64,000 bases of DNA, from assembly GCF_012034935.1 (NCBI RefSeq), contig NZ_JAATEN010000007.1:265708-329707 (forward strand), given 5' to 3'. The position numbers and the translations under genes are program-made. Positions 9,015-16,953 of this stretch are shown here, in pieces. The DNA comes from Streptomyces zingiberis (lineage in GTDB: Bacteria > Actinomycetota > Actinomycetes > Streptomycetales > Streptomycetaceae). Position 1 is the stretch's first letter; each line of letters opens with the position of its first letter. The notes under the pieces are model-generated. The model searched no databases, was not told the DNA's origin, and saw only the letters and a program-made list of their open reading frames with translations.

Positions 9015-9734
9015 ATGCACATCAACCTGTTCATCCTCAGCGAGGACCCGGTCGCGCTGGCCGGATTGGTCGCGCTTGTTCAGCAGGACGACAGGATCAA
9101 CCTCATCGGCACGGCCGTGGACGGCTCGGCCGGCCTGCGATGTCTCGAGGACACCACGGTCCAGCCGGACGTGGTGGTGATAGGCGAACCGCAGTCCGAA
9201 CGGGCCCTCTGCAGAAACGTCCAGCGGCTGGCCTCCCGGTCCGGCCAGGGGACGGCGGTGGAACCGCGGTTCGTCGTGGTGTCGCAGAGGGACTACGACG
9301 ACGTGGTCATCCCCGCTCTCCGCCTCGGTGTGAACGGTTACCTCGCGCGGATCGGATCGCCGGACGAGTTGTGGCAGTCCCTGCAGATCGTGGCTCGCGG
9401 GGGTGCCGCATTCAGCCCGGCGATCGCGGCCCGCTTCAGCGAGTACTTCTCCTCGGTACGCGGACTTCAGGAGCCGACGGAATTCGGCCGGCTGACGGTC
9501 CGGGAAAGGGAGATCCTCGGTCTGCTCGCGGAGGGGGCCAGCAACCGGCAGATCGCCCGGGCGCTCTTCCTCGCCGAGAAGACCGTCCGCAACTACGTCT
9601 CGCGCATCTTCACCAAGCTGGAGGTCAGTGACCGGACCGAGGCCCTCCTGCGAGCACGGGACGCGGGCCTCGGTGAACGGCCCACCGCCGCCCCCGCTCC
9701 GGAGCCTTCCCGGGGCGGGGTTCGCAGCGGCTGA
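9015..9734 (+). CDS. Atypical NarL/LuxR-type response regulator
   Basis: 239 residues. The receiver keeps the acidic pair (SED, residues 9-11), but the place of the phospho-acceptor Asp reads PDVVVIGEPQ, with Gly57 where the Asp should be. A conserved switch Ser (VVVSQRDY) and a Gly-Tyr turn follow. The LuxR helix-turn-helix is LTVREREILGLLAEGASNRQ onward, near residues 160-205. The ATG at 9015 has a GGAGGAG ribosome site; longer in-frame upstream sequence is non-coding. It is divergent from the kinase across 165 bp. Likely phosphorylation-independent control of the lasso cluster, by inference. Confidence 0.9.
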   Translation: MHINLFILSEDPVALAGLVALVQQDDRINLIGTAVDGSAGLRCLEDTTVQPDVVVIGEPQSERALCRNVQRLASRSGQGTAVEPRFVVVSQRDYDDVVIPALRLGVNGYLARIGSPDELWQSLQIVARGGAAFSPAIAARFSEYFSSVRGLQEPTEFGRLTVREREILGLLAEGASNRQIARALFLAEKTVRNYVSRIFTKLEVSDRTEALLRARDAGLGERPTAAPAPEPSRGGVRSG

Positions 9735-10025
9735 TCATCCGCGCGAGAGCCGCTGCCAGGGCTCGGCCGCCGGCCACCTCCGCCGTCAGGAGCGTCACGC
9801 ACCGCCCGTGCCGGCGCCCGCCGAACCCGGCCGGGGCCCGGGGCGACCACCGAGGACGAGGCGGTCCTCATGGCAGCGGCTTTCCGGAAATCCCGGCCCC
9901 AGCACGCCAGTTCGACATCGGCCTCGGACAGCGGCGCGCCGGACCAGGTGACCGGCGCGGCCCGCGGGCCGTCAGGGCGGAGCGCGGCGCCGAGTACCGC
10001 CCCGCCGGTCGTTACGCTGCGGGGC

Positions 10026-10895
10026 ATGACGGCGGCGGAGAAGAGTGATCTGACGGGCCGGGCCCGGCTGCGGGACGCGGCACTGGAGCTGTTCGCCGAG
10101 CGGGGGTTCGAGGCGACGTCGACGCGCGCGGTGGCGGCGGCGGCCGGACTCTCGCCGGCCCTGGTGACCCGGCACTTCGGCTCGAAGGACGGGCTGCGCG
10201 CCGCCGTCGACGCCCACGTGCTCGACCGGATCGGCCGGGACTTGGCGGCGGCGGACCCGGGTGCCGGGCTGATGGAGTCGCTCGGCGAGGTGTCGGCCCG
10301 GCTGTTCGGGGCGGACCCCGTGCTCCGCGGCTACCTGCGGCACGTCCTGCTGGAGGACAGCCCCGCGAGCGCCGACCTGTTCGGACGGCTGCTGGACGGG
10401 GCGCGGGCCGAACTCGGGCGGCTCTCCGCGGCGTACGAGGAGCGGGAGGACGGGCCCGGGAACGGGCGCGTCGACGGACGCGGAAACCGGCGCGGGAACC
10501 GGCCCGAGGGGGCGAACGGGCGCGCGGACGAAGGCCGGGACGCCCGGGACGGCCGGCAGACCCCGGGCGGGCAGGCCCCGCGAACGGCCGAGGCCGGCGA
10601 GGCGCCGGACGGCCCCGCCACGGCCGGGAGTTCCGCCACGGCCGGGAGTTCCGCCACGGCCGGGAGTTCCGCCACGGCCGGGAGTTCCGCCACGGCCGGG
10701 CCGCCGGACGACGAATGGGCCCCCTTCCAGATGCTCTGCCTCATCCTCGGGCCGCTGCTGCTGGAGCGGGTGATGCAGCCCCACCTCGACGAACCCATGT
10801 TCGCCCCGCGGGTGCTGGCCCGGCGCAGCGCGGCCAACCAGCGCCTGCTGCTCCGGGGGTTCTACGGCTCACCGGAGGGAGAGAACGGGGGCTAG
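10026..10895 (+). CDS. TetR family regulator with repeat linker
   Basis: 289 residues. The N-terminal helix-turn-helix is clear (LFAERGFEATSTRAVAAAAG and then LVTRHFGSKDG). The ligand domain is split by a roughly 90-residue hydrophilic insertion rich in Gly, Arg, Ala and Ser. Part of it is encoded by an 18-bp tandem repeat giving ATAGSS units. The usual helices resume at DDEWAPFQMLCLILGPLLLE. It is 40 nt upstream of the acyltransferase on the same strand and probably controls it through the palindrome in that gap. Confidence 0.88.
   Translation: MTAAEKSDLTGRARLRDAALELFAERGFEATSTRAVAAAAGLSPALVTRHFGSKDGLRAAVDAHVLDRIGRDLAAADPGAGLMESLGEVSARLFGADPVLRGYLRHVLLEDSPASADLFGRLLDGARAELGRLSAAYEEREDGPGNGRVDGRGNRRGNRPEGANGRADEGRDARDGRQTPGGQAPRTAEAGEAPDGPATAGSSATAGSSATAGSSATAGSSATAGPPDDEWAPFQMLCLILGPLLLERVMQPHLDEPMFAPRVLARRSAANQRLLLRGFYGSPEGENGG
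10617..10700 (+). repeat. In-frame 18-bp minisatellite
   Basis: Unit GCCACGGCCGGGAGTTCC occurs four times exactly (10617-10688), followed by a 12-nt partial fifth copy. It codes for repeated ATAGSS in the linker of the TetR protein. A unit of 18 bp keeps the frame when copies are gained or lost. Confidence 0.97.
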
Positions 10896-10915
10896 CCCCC
10901 GTGCGAGGTGTACAC

Positions 10916-10935
10916 GTGTTGAGCATCCTGAACAC
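10916..10935 (+). promoter_or_regulatory. Inverted repeat, probable TetR operator
   Basis: GTGTT-gagcatcctg-AACAC ends immediately before the ATG of the acyltransferase, and a GTGTACAC palindrome lies just upstream. The site covers the ribosome-binding area of the acyltransferase, so binding there would block the gene. Assignment to the TetR protein next door is inferred from position. Confidence 0.55.
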
Positions 10936-12198
10936 ATGGACACTCAGCAGCCCGCCACCCCACCGCCCACCACCGCGACCCGCCGCCCGCCGGGCCCACC
11001 CGGCCCGCCGGAACCACCCGGGCCGGACCGGCGCTCCCGGCTCGCCTGGCTGGATCATCTGCGGATCGCCCTGACGATCCTGGTCGTCCTCCACCACGCC
11101 GCCCAGCCCTACGGCCCCGCCGACTGGTGGTACGTCGAAGGGCAGCCGCGCACCCCGGCGCTGGCCACCCTCTCCGCGGTCGACGGCGCGTTCTTCATGA
11201 GCCTGTTCTTCTTCGTCTCCGCCTTCTTCGTGCCCGCCTCCCACCGGCGGCACGGCACCGGCGCCTTCCTGAAGAGCCGTCTGATACGGCTCGGCATCCC
11301 CGTCGCCGTCGGCGCGCTGACGATCGTCCCCGGCCTGATGTACGCGTACTACGTCCACTACCGCGGCTACCCGGCCCTCTCCTTCCCGGCCTACTTCACC
11401 GACGTGTACCTCGGCCTGGGCGAGAAACCGGCGGGCTGGACGGGACCGTCCTGGCCGGACCTCCAGTTCGGGCACCTGTGGTTCATCCAGAACCTCCTCG
11501 CCTACACCGTGCTCTACGTCCTGTGCAGCCGGCTCGGCCGTCTCCTGCGGCGGCGCCCGGGCCGCGCCGCGCGCGTACGCCCCCCGCGCCCGGCTCCGGG
11601 GCACCGCGCGCTGCTGGCGCTGACGGCGGCGGTCACGGCCGCCACCTACCTGATCCGGCTGGAGTACCCGCTGGACACCTGGATCCCCGTCCTCGACTTC
11701 CTCCAGGTCGAGCCCGCCCGCCTGCCGCAGTACGCGACCTTCTTCACCCTGGGCGTCCTGGCCCACCGGTACGACTGGCCGGACCGGTTCGAGGCGCGGG
11801 TCGGGTGGGTCTGGCTGGGCGGGGGCCTGGCCGGAGTCGCGCTGCTGTTCGGGATCGGCGCGGACTCCGCCCTCTTCGGCCCCGGCGGCTCCGGCGGACC
11901 GGCCCTGGCCTGGGCGGCGTACGAGAGCGCCCTGTGCGTGGCGCTCTGCGTCGGCCTGCTCACGGCGTTCCGCGAGGCCGGATTCCGCGGCGGCCGGTGG
12001 ACCCGGGAACTGGCCGCCGACTCCTACGCTGTGTACATCGTGCACGTCCCGCTGGTCGTCGCCGTGCAGTACCACCTCGCCGGCCGGGGTCTCCCCCCGG
12101 CCGGCGCCTGGGCCACGGCCGGCGCGCTCGGCCTGGTCTCCGCCTTCCTCCTGGCGGCCGGTCTGCGCCGGCTCCCCGGCTTCCGCCGCGTCCTGTGA
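10936..12198 (+). CDS. Acyltransferase 3 family membrane protein
   Basis: 420 residues with about ten membrane segments. The family-defining start is WLDHLRIALTILVVLHHAAQPYG, including the His pair used by OafA/NodX-type O-acyltransferases, after a Pro-rich cytoplasmic leader. It would move an acyl group across the membrane onto a sugar, lipid or peptide; the acceptor is unknown. Only 40 nt follow the TetR gene. Confidence 0.88.
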   Translation: MDTQQPATPPPTTATRRPPGPPGPPEPPGPDRRSRLAWLDHLRIALTILVVLHHAAQPYGPADWWYVEGQPRTPALATLSAVDGAFFMSLFFFVSAFFVPASHRRHGTGAFLKSRLIRLGIPVAVGALTIVPGLMYAYYVHYRGYPALSFPAYFTDVYLGLGEKPAGWTGPSWPDLQFGHLWFIQNLLAYTVLYVLCSRLGRLLRRRPGRAARVRPPRPAPGHRALLALTAAVTAATYLIRLEYPLDTWIPVLDFLQVEPARLPQYATFFTLGVLAHRYDWPDRFEARVGWVWLGGGLAGVALLFGIGADSALFGPGGSGGPALAWAAYESALCVALCVGLLTAFREAGFRGGRWTRELAADSYAVYIVHVPLVVAVQYHLAGRGLPPAGAWATAGALGLVSAFLLAAGLRRLPGFRRVL

Positions 12199-12222
12199 GC
12201 GCGCGACCGGCCGGTGGAGCCG

Positions 12223-12345
12223 TCAGCCCACCTGGATGTGCGTGGCGTTCCCGGCGAGCCAGTCGTCGAAGCTCTTGAGCGCCGGGTTGATCTCCCGCAG
12301 GCGGTTCAGGTCACGGACCCCCGGCCTCAGCCACGCCCGGCGAGC
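12223..12345 (-). pseudogene. Possible 3' remnant of unknown gene
   Basis: On the minus strand about 40 codons without a stop read WLRPGVRDLNRLREINPALK and end FDDWLAGNATHIQVG before a TGA at 12223. The composition is protein-like rather than shadow-like, but there is no start, ribosome site or upstream domain. I do not recognise the family. It may be the tail of a gene lost when the DUF397 pair arrived. Confidence 0.3.
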
Positions 12346-12428
12346 AGGGCGCGTACGAGCCGTGGCTCCCGCCCCACCGGCACGGCGGGACAGGAGCCAC
12401 GGCGTGACGCCCCAGGGCAGGCAGCGAG

Positions 12429-12638
12429 TCAGGCGCCCAACTCACCCCGCCTGAGGGCGGTTATGAACGAGCCCCAGCCGACGGTGGTGAACGGGATCAC
12501 CGGGCCGTGGGGATTCTTGCTGTCACGCACGGGGACGGTCGCCGCAACGCCGCAGGAAACTTCTACGCAGTCACCTCCGGTGGAGTTGCTGTAGCTGCTC
12601 TTGCGCCAGTTCGCGGTGCTCGGGTCGATGGCTCGCAC
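12429..12638 (-). CDS. DUF397 protein, partner of XRE regulator
   Basis: 69 residues with the DUF397 signature: WRKSSYSN, then GDCVEVS, then VPVRDSKNPHGPVI, then a closing W..F. DUF397 proteins are encoded beside XRE-DUF5753 regulators in streptomycetes (Scr1/Scr2 and WhiJ-type pairs) and are thought to bind and antagonise them. The start overlaps the 3' end of the regulator by 76 nt. A paralogue lies at 55795-56004. Confidence 0.93.
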   Translation of the reverse strand: MRAIDPSTANWRKSSYSNSTGGDCVEVSCGVAATVPVRDSKNPHGPVIPFTTVGWGSFITALRRGELGA

Positions 12639-13462
12639 GGCACTTCCTCCAACATGCGCAGGATGAATTTCCGCGACTCGGCCGGGAGCAAGGCTTGGTC
12701 GCGCATCGCATCGTACGCACGGAGCAGGTGCTCAACCGCCGCAGCTTCCTCGATGAGTTCACCCCGGTGGGCGGTCTCGACGTAGGCCACCGTCCGCGAA
12801 TCAGGCAGACGCAGGAACTTGACGGCCGTGCTGTCCAACCCGTGCATCCCCGCCCGGAACGGGAGCACGTGCAGCGTTACGTTCGGGCGCTCGGCGGCAT
12901 CCATCAGATGCGCGAGCTGGTCTCGCCATGCCTGCTCGTTTCTCAGCGGCGTGCGCAGCACGGCCTCCGAGAGAATGACACGGAAGGGCGACGCCCCAGG
13001 CCCCTCCAGGAGTTCCTTGCGACTCATCCGAGCCTCGACCTGCTGGGTCAGTTCGGGCTCCTCCAACCCGCCCGCCGCCAGGACTTCGCGCGCGTACTCA
13101 GCGGTCTGGAGCAGCCCCGGCAACACACTCACCGCGAAATGCCACAAGCTCACCGCGTGCGCCTCCAGCGCCATGTAGCGCCGGTAGCGCTCGCGGAACT
13201 GCGTGTGGTCCTCGGCGGCCAGCTCCCACATGGCGAGCAGCAACCCGGGCGTCCCGTAGTGGTGTTCCAGCGCCTGGACGACCTCCGGGCTGCCCAGCGT
13301 CTCGCCCTTCTCCATCTTCCCGAAGAGGGAGTGGTCCCAGCCGAGCCGTTCTCCGAGCTGCCGCAGGGTGTCCCCCTTGCGGGCCCGCAACTGCCGTAAT
13401 TCCTCCGCGAAGCGCTGACGCGGCTCCCGGCTCCGGCTCGTGACGAGTCGTCGCTGCGGCAA
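12563..13462 (-). CDS. XRE family regulator with DUF5753 domain
   Basis: 299 residues. The helix-turn-helix covers about residues 15-70 (LRQLGERLGWDHSLFGKMEKG), then DUF5753 follows (VSVLPGLLQTAEYAREVL, RMLEEVPCEPST). The TTG at 13462 is chosen because GGAGGGG lies 10 nt upstream and because the paralogue at 54971 keeps the same leader and the same TTG-CCG-CAG-CGA start. The C-terminus runs 17 residues beyond that of the paralogue into the DUF397 gene. It probably works as a toggle with the DUF397 protein. Confidence 0.92.
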   Translation of the reverse strand: MPQRRLVTSRSREPRQRFAEELRQLRARKGDTLRQLGERLGWDHSLFGKMEKGETLGSPEVVQALEHHYGTPGLLLAMWELAAEDHTQFRERYRRYMALEAHAVSLWHFAVSVLPGLLQTAEYAREVLAAGGLEEPELTQQVEARMSRKELLEGPGASPFRVILSEAVLRTPLRNEQAWRDQLAHLMDAAERPNVTLHVLPFRAGMHGLDSTAVKFLRLPDSRTVAYVETAHRGELIEEAAAVEHLLRAYDAMRDQALLPAESRKFILRMLEEVPCEPSTRAPRTGARAATATPPEVTA

Positions 13463-13789
13463 GGTGACTCCCCTCCGGCGCCCCCGGACCGCGCCGTCAC
13501 CGACCGCTCCGGAGGCCCCACATACCCGTTCTCCCACCGGCACACGAACCCGGTCCGCACGCACTCGGCCGCGCCGGGCGCGGTCCGCGTGGCACCTGTG
13601 GAGCGTGTTCCGCGGGGCGCCGAATCACGCCGCGTACGCGGCACGCCCCGGCACACCCCGGCGGCATTCTCGTAATGCCTCGACTACACAACGTAACCCA
13701 GCCGAGGTGAGCGCGGCGGCCGAACTCCGGATCTCGCATCCCGGCCGCGCCTCGGCTCCCCACCCCAACTCCACGCGAAGGACCTCCCG
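13463..13789. promoter_or_regulatory. Divergent intergenic region with palindrome
   Basis: This stretch separates the minus-strand XRE gene from the plus-strand gene at 13790. It contains GGCATT-ctcgt-AATGCC (13673-13689), a perfect 6-5-6 inverted repeat about 100 nt before the plus-strand start and followed by an AT-richer segment that could hold a promoter. It is a plausible site for the XRE regulator; no gene is visible. Confidence 0.45.
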
Positions 13790-14425
13790 ATGCCGAACCA
13801 GACCCCGAACCCGCACCCCGGCTCCGTCTCCGCGGCCGAGCCGGAGCCCCTCCCCGGCGAGGGCCCCGGCCTCGCGCCTGCGTCCGAACCGGAGCCTGCA
13901 CCGGGCGGCGGCTCCGGGCACTGCTCGGGCGCCGCCCTCGGCAACGGAACCGCCCCCGCCCTGGAACCCGCCCGTACGCGGGGCCTCCCCCACCCGGCCG
14001 GCCCCCGCTTCCTCGCGCCCAAGCTCCGGGAGGCCCTGGCCGCCCGCGACGCCCTCGCCGCCGCCCTGACGAGCGCCGGCATCCAGCTCCCCGCCATGGA
14101 CATCCGCACCCCCTGGGGCGACGCCCTCCCCGACGATGCCCCGGACCAGCCCCGCACGGAAGAAGCGGACACCCCGGCTCCCCGGGCGCCCGGGGAGACC
14201 GAAGGGCCCGGCACGAGCGGCACGGCCACGACGACCGTGCCGGCCACCAGGACCGGCACGCCGGGCACGGCCCCGGGGACCGGGATGAACGAGACGGCCA
14301 CCCCGGACGGCGCGGCCCACCGCACCCCGGACAGCGCCCGCTACGCCCTCGTCCACCTCGGCGTCTGCTCGGCCCCCGTCGCCCAGGAACTGGCGGCCGT
14401 CATCGCCCGCGGCGCGATCCGATGA
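13790..14425 (+). CDS. Pro/Ala-rich hypothetical protein
   Basis: 211 residues. The N-terminal and middle thirds are low complexity (Pro, Glu, Gly, Thr). Two short parts look ordered: residues around RFLAPKLREALAARDALAAALTSAGI, and the C-terminus YALVHLGVCSAPVAQELAAVIARGA. Proteins of this type often sit opposite XRE/DUF397 pairs in Streptomyces. No known catalytic motif. Its stop overlaps the start of the next gene by 4 nt. Confidence 0.65.
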   Translation: MPNQTPNPHPGSVSAAEPEPLPGEGPGLAPASEPEPAPGGGSGHCSGAALGNGTAPALEPARTRGLPHPAGPRFLAPKLREALAARDALAAALTSAGIQLPAMDIRTPWGDALPDDAPDQPRTEEADTPAPRAPGETEGPGTSGTATTTVPATRTGTPGTAPGTGMNETATPDGAAHRTPDSARYALVHLGVCSAPVAQELAAVIARGAIR

Positions 14426-14844
14426 CGGAGCCGCGCCGCGCGGTGCCCGCGCACGCGCCCACCGCGAGCCCCGCCGAACCGCCGCCGCACCCCACACCGC
14501 CCGGCGGCCACCCGGCCGATCCCCCACCTGAAACGCCACCGGGCCCCACCCCACCCACACCCGATCCGGCCCTTCCCCCGCACCCCACTCCCCCGGCCTC
14601 CGCCTCGCCGCCGCCCACTCCCCCACCCGGCACGGCCGTCCGCGACACCGTCCGCGCCCGCGTCGGGATCGTCACCGGCCACGAGGGCCCCTACCTCCGG
14701 CTGCGTCCCCTCTCCGGCGGCCGGGAGTGGGCGGCGGACCCGGCGGACGTCCACCCCCTCGACGCGTCCGAACTCCTCAGCGCCCAGGTGGCCGAGGCAA
14801 ACACCCGCACCCGCCGCGCCCTCCGCGAACGCCGGCTGCCATGA
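14422..14844 (+). CDS. Pro-rich hypothetical protein with short C-terminal domain
   Basis: 140 residues. About 70 residues of Pro/Thr-rich sequence are followed by an ordered-looking tail (ARVGIVTGHEGPYLRLRPL, GGREWAADPADV, LSAQVAEANTRTR) that may form a small beta domain. Coupled to the preceding gene by an ATGA overlap, so the two are one unit. Function unknown. Confidence 0.65.
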   Translation: MTEPRRAVPAHAPTASPAEPPPHPTPPGGHPADPPPETPPGPTPPTPDPALPPHPTPPASASPPPTPPPGTAVRDTVRARVGIVTGHEGPYLRLRPLSGGREWAADPADVHPLDASELLSAQVAEANTRTRRALRERRLP

Positions 14845-14909
14845 CCGGCACCGGGAGACTCCACCCACCGCTGACGCGGCCGGCTTCCCGCATCAACTGC
14901 CGGCCACCA

Positions 14910-15020
14910 TCACGGAGAACGGCCCGCCCCTAATCCGGTAAGGACTCCCACCACAATCCCCAGAGCGATCGCGATCACCCACACCACGACCAGAACGCTC
15001 CTGGTCGAGATCGCTGCCAT
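14910..15020 (-). CDS. Very small membrane protein
   Basis: 36 residues: MAAISTRSVLVVV, one membrane helix (VWVIAIALGIVVGVLTGL) and a short tail. GTGGGGGT lies just before the ATG. It is the most distal of the minus-strand mini-ORFs in the Rhs island and lies beyond the 15306-15332 hairpin, so it may have its own promoter. Too short for homology by eye; support is the run of hydrophobic codons and the similar neighbours. Confidence 0.45.
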   Translation of the reverse strand: MAAISTRSVLVVVWVIAIALGIVVGVLTGLGAGRSP

Positions 15021-15391
15021 ACCCCCACAAAAACGAAATAGCCGACCCTGCATGGGAAACCACCTACTGTCAGAACTTCGGCGCGCGCCCGGCCCTCGGG
15101 ACGCCAAGCCCTCTACTTCCCCCTCGGACACGGTCGATGAGATACAAGCGCCGACCATCGCGCCAGCGGTCAGAGAGCGTCTCCAACCGGAGACGAAGGG
15201 TCGGTCGGCAGCGATGCGGTCGATCCTGGTTCAGGCCGTCCTCACCCTGCATCTGACCTGGTCGAACTGAGGCTGGAAACAGGTCCGAGTCACCATTCGA
15301 AAGGAGCGGCCCGCCGCTACACGGCGGGCCGCGGTCTCACCTGGCCTCAACTTTTCATGAATGCGCCGGTCTACGCGTCCTGAAAATAGAT
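15021..15391. other. Gap with no supported gene
   Basis: Apart from the hairpin at 15306-15332 I see no convincing gene. On the minus strand the segment around 15130-15190 resembles the stretch at 17990-18050 (shared GTCGATGAG and spaced matches), so it may be a decayed copy of one of the mini-ORFs. Confidence 0.4.
15306..15332 (-). terminator. Strong hairpin, copy 1
   Basis: GCGGCCCGCCG-ctaca-CGGCGGGCCGC, a perfect 11-bp stem with a 5-nt loop, 60 nt after the stop of the 32-residue ORF at 15392. A near-identical hairpin lies at 17524-17550. No U-run follows, as is common for streptomycete terminators. Confidence 0.75.
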
Positions 15392-15490
15392 TCAGCGACG
15401 ACTTCGAATCTTGTGGATGACCAGAACGATCAGAGGTCCGGTAATGAATCCGACACCAACGCCTATCAGTAGGCTATCACGAACACTCAC
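15392..15490 (-). CDS. 32-residue membrane peptide, candidate immunity protein copy B
   Basis: GTG start at 15490 with GGAAG upstream. It starts MSVRDSLLIGVGVGFITGPL and ends VIHKIRSRR. One membrane helix runs through LLIGVGVGFITGPLIVLV, with a basic tail. The same length, the same start (MSV) and the same end (GPL.VLV.H.IRSRR) occur in the ORF at 18171-18269 next to the Rhs gene, and the DNA is alignable over about 100 bp. This conservation is the evidence that both are real genes. Confidence 0.65.
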   Translation of the reverse strand: MSVRDSLLIGVGVGFITGPLIVLVIHKIRSRR

Positions 15491-15594
15491 CGCTACATCT
15501 TCCGTGTGGGCGAGAAGTTTCTTCCAAACTGCAAACAAAATGTTGTCAGGACTGTTGGCGCCCATTCCTTCCCGCGAACCTCACGCTCCATCCG

Positions 15595-15825
15595 TCAGCG
15601 CTGGCTGGCCAACTGCACAACCCCCACAACAATGAGAAAGCCCAAAATGAAGAACGCGGTTCCGGCGATCCGAAATATCCAGACGTGCACCTTCGACGCC
15701 TTCGCAGAGCGGTTCTCCCCGTAAAGGAACTTAGAGCCCGAAGCATTCATCTTCTGCAAAGGTTCCGCGAGAAACGCGAGAATCGGGCCCATCATCAGCA
15801 TGCCCCAGCCAATAAATACGTCCAT
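15595..15825 (-). CDS. Small two-helix membrane protein, paralogue A
   Basis: 76 residues from the ATG at 15825: MDVFIGWGMLMMGPILAF, a polar middle (KFLYGENRSAKASKVHVW), then a second helix FRIAGTAFFILGFLIVVGVV. Layout and several positions match the 64-residue ORF at 16304-16498, which suggests tandem duplication. Encoded in lower-GC DNA on the same strand as the Rhs gene. Candidate orphan immunity protein; no known domain. Confidence 0.65.
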   Translation of the reverse strand: MDVFIGWGMLMMGPILAFLAEPLQKMNASGSKFLYGENRSAKASKVHVWIFRIAGTAFFILGFLIVVGVVQLASQR

Positions 15826-15853
15826 AACCTTCCCGATAGCGCCACAAATTCGG

Positions 15854-15985
15854 TCACCTTGACTTTCCTTCTTCCATACGCCGCCTGTAGGTACGCCAGA
15901 TCCTGTAGCAGATGAACACCAGTATTGAAACCCAGGCGACGAAGAAGACCACCAGTACAAGGGGTGAGAATTCCCCACTTCTCAT
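15854..15985 (-). CDS. Small single-helix membrane protein
   Basis: 43 residues from the ATG at 15985: MRSGEFSPLVLVVFFVAWVS, a continuous helix to FICYRIW, then a strongly basic tail RTYRRRMEEGKSR. It lies 28 nt upstream of the 76-residue ORF on the same strand, so they are probably co-transcribed. One predicted helix with cytoplasmic positive charge; function unknown. Confidence 0.6.
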   Translation of the reverse strand: MRSGEFSPLVLVVFFVAWVSILVFICYRIWRTYRRRMEEGKSR

Positions 15986-16303
15986 GGACCGTCCCCTCAC
16001 AAAAGCCGAGGCCGTGCGGTCACTCACGCCCCCAGTAAGATGTCCCACAAATGCACGTGCGTCCCATCCGAGCAACCCGGTGCGGCAACCAATTCGGCCG
16101 CCGCGAAGCGCCCTTCGCGCGAACCATCTCTTCAGAAAGGCAATTCTCATCGCTCAGCGGGCGTAAGGCGGGAGTCACCCTTACCCTTCCATCCAGTGCC
16201 GTAACTGCTGAGCGCCGGTCGGCAGGTATCGTCACACACAGGAGGCAGCCGTGCCCCTTGTCCGGAGGTTACGGGTAAACAAGAATCGATCAAGAATAGC
16301 TGT
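15986..16303. other. Gap with no supported gene
   Basis: Open frames exist on both strands, but none has a ribosome site, protein-like composition or resemblance to the neighbouring mini-ORFs. I see no hairpin or repeat here. Confidence 0.5.
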
Positions 16304-16498
16304 TCATTCGAGCACTCCCACAGCATAAAGAATTCCACCAATCGCGATCATGCCACCGGCCAGCCTGAAAATCGTCCGGTTATAAGTGTCGAACGCCTTA
16401 CCGGTCTTACTGCTGTTCGCACGCTTAGTGAATTGCGGCCCCACAAAGAAGAAGAATAGCCCGAACAATGACATGAAAATCCCAATAACGATGTGCAT
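16304..16498 (-). CDS. Small two-helix membrane protein, paralogue B
   Basis: 64 residues: helix 1 MHIVIGIFMSLFGLFFFFVG, polar loop QFTKRANSSKTGKAFDTYN, helix 2 FRLAGGMIAIGGILYAVGVL. It shares its plan with the ORF at 15595-15825 (FIG/VIG start, K-rich loop, F.IAG/F.LAG before helix 2, closing VGV). AT-rich third positions set it apart from typical Streptomyces genes. Candidate immunity protein paralogue. Confidence 0.65.
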   Translation of the reverse strand: MHIVIGIFMSLFGLFFFFVGPQFTKRANSSKTGKAFDTYNRTIFRLAGGMIAIGGILYAVGVLE

Positions 16499-16577
16499 AA
16501 AATGCTCCCGAAGTTCGAATTGATTGACCGAAGATCGAACGGGCGATCAATCAGCCCGACCTTCGGCCAGTTCACCG

Positions 16578-16721
16578 TTATTTCCGCCGATCCCTCCGAA
16601 GGAGGTAGACAATGACCGCCCCAAAAAGGACGACCATCCCCATCGCCAAAAACGGGCTCCACGAGGGCCCTTGCGGCTTGGCAAGGTACCCGAATGTAAC
16701 CAGTTGGGTGGTTGACAACAT
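16578..16721 (-). CDS. 47-residue membrane protein
   Basis: ATG at 16721, TAA stop at 16578. MLSTTQLVTFGYLAKPQGPS, then a helix PFLAMGMVVLFGAVIVYLL and the basic end RRDRRK. TAA is rare in high-GC genes, in line with the foreign base composition. Its plan (short ectodomain, one helix, RR-rich tail) matches other members of this array. Confidence 0.55.
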   Translation of the reverse strand: MLSTTQLVTFGYLAKPQGPSWSPFLAMGMVVLFGAVIVYLLRRDRRK

Positions 16722-16769
16722 GGATATTTCCCTTCTCTCGCCAGCTTCTCAAATTCACCTCGTCAAATA

Positions 16770-16892
16770 TCATGGAAACTGCCCACTCTCACCGACACTG
16801 CGCAAGGCAACATACAGAATGATCACGAGCTCAGCGAGGAGGACCGCCATCACGAGCCATTCGTAGCCTCTGGATACGAATCCTCGGAGCAA
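16770..16892 (-). CDS. Possible 40-residue membrane protein
   Basis: From a TTG at 16892 the frame reads MLRGFVSRGYEWLVMAVLLA, continues through ELVIILYVALRSVGES and stops at 16770. One helix. An internal GTG or ATG would give a shorter form. There is no strong ribosome site, so support is mainly the hydrophobic stretch and its place in the array. Confidence 0.4.
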   Translation of the reverse strand: MLRGFVSRGYEWLVMAVLLAELVIILYVALRSVGESGQFP

Positions 16893-16953
16893 CGCCGGCG
16901 CGCGATGATCGCGAATGCCCCGCTACACCTTGAGGAGTGGGACCATGAGGGAC

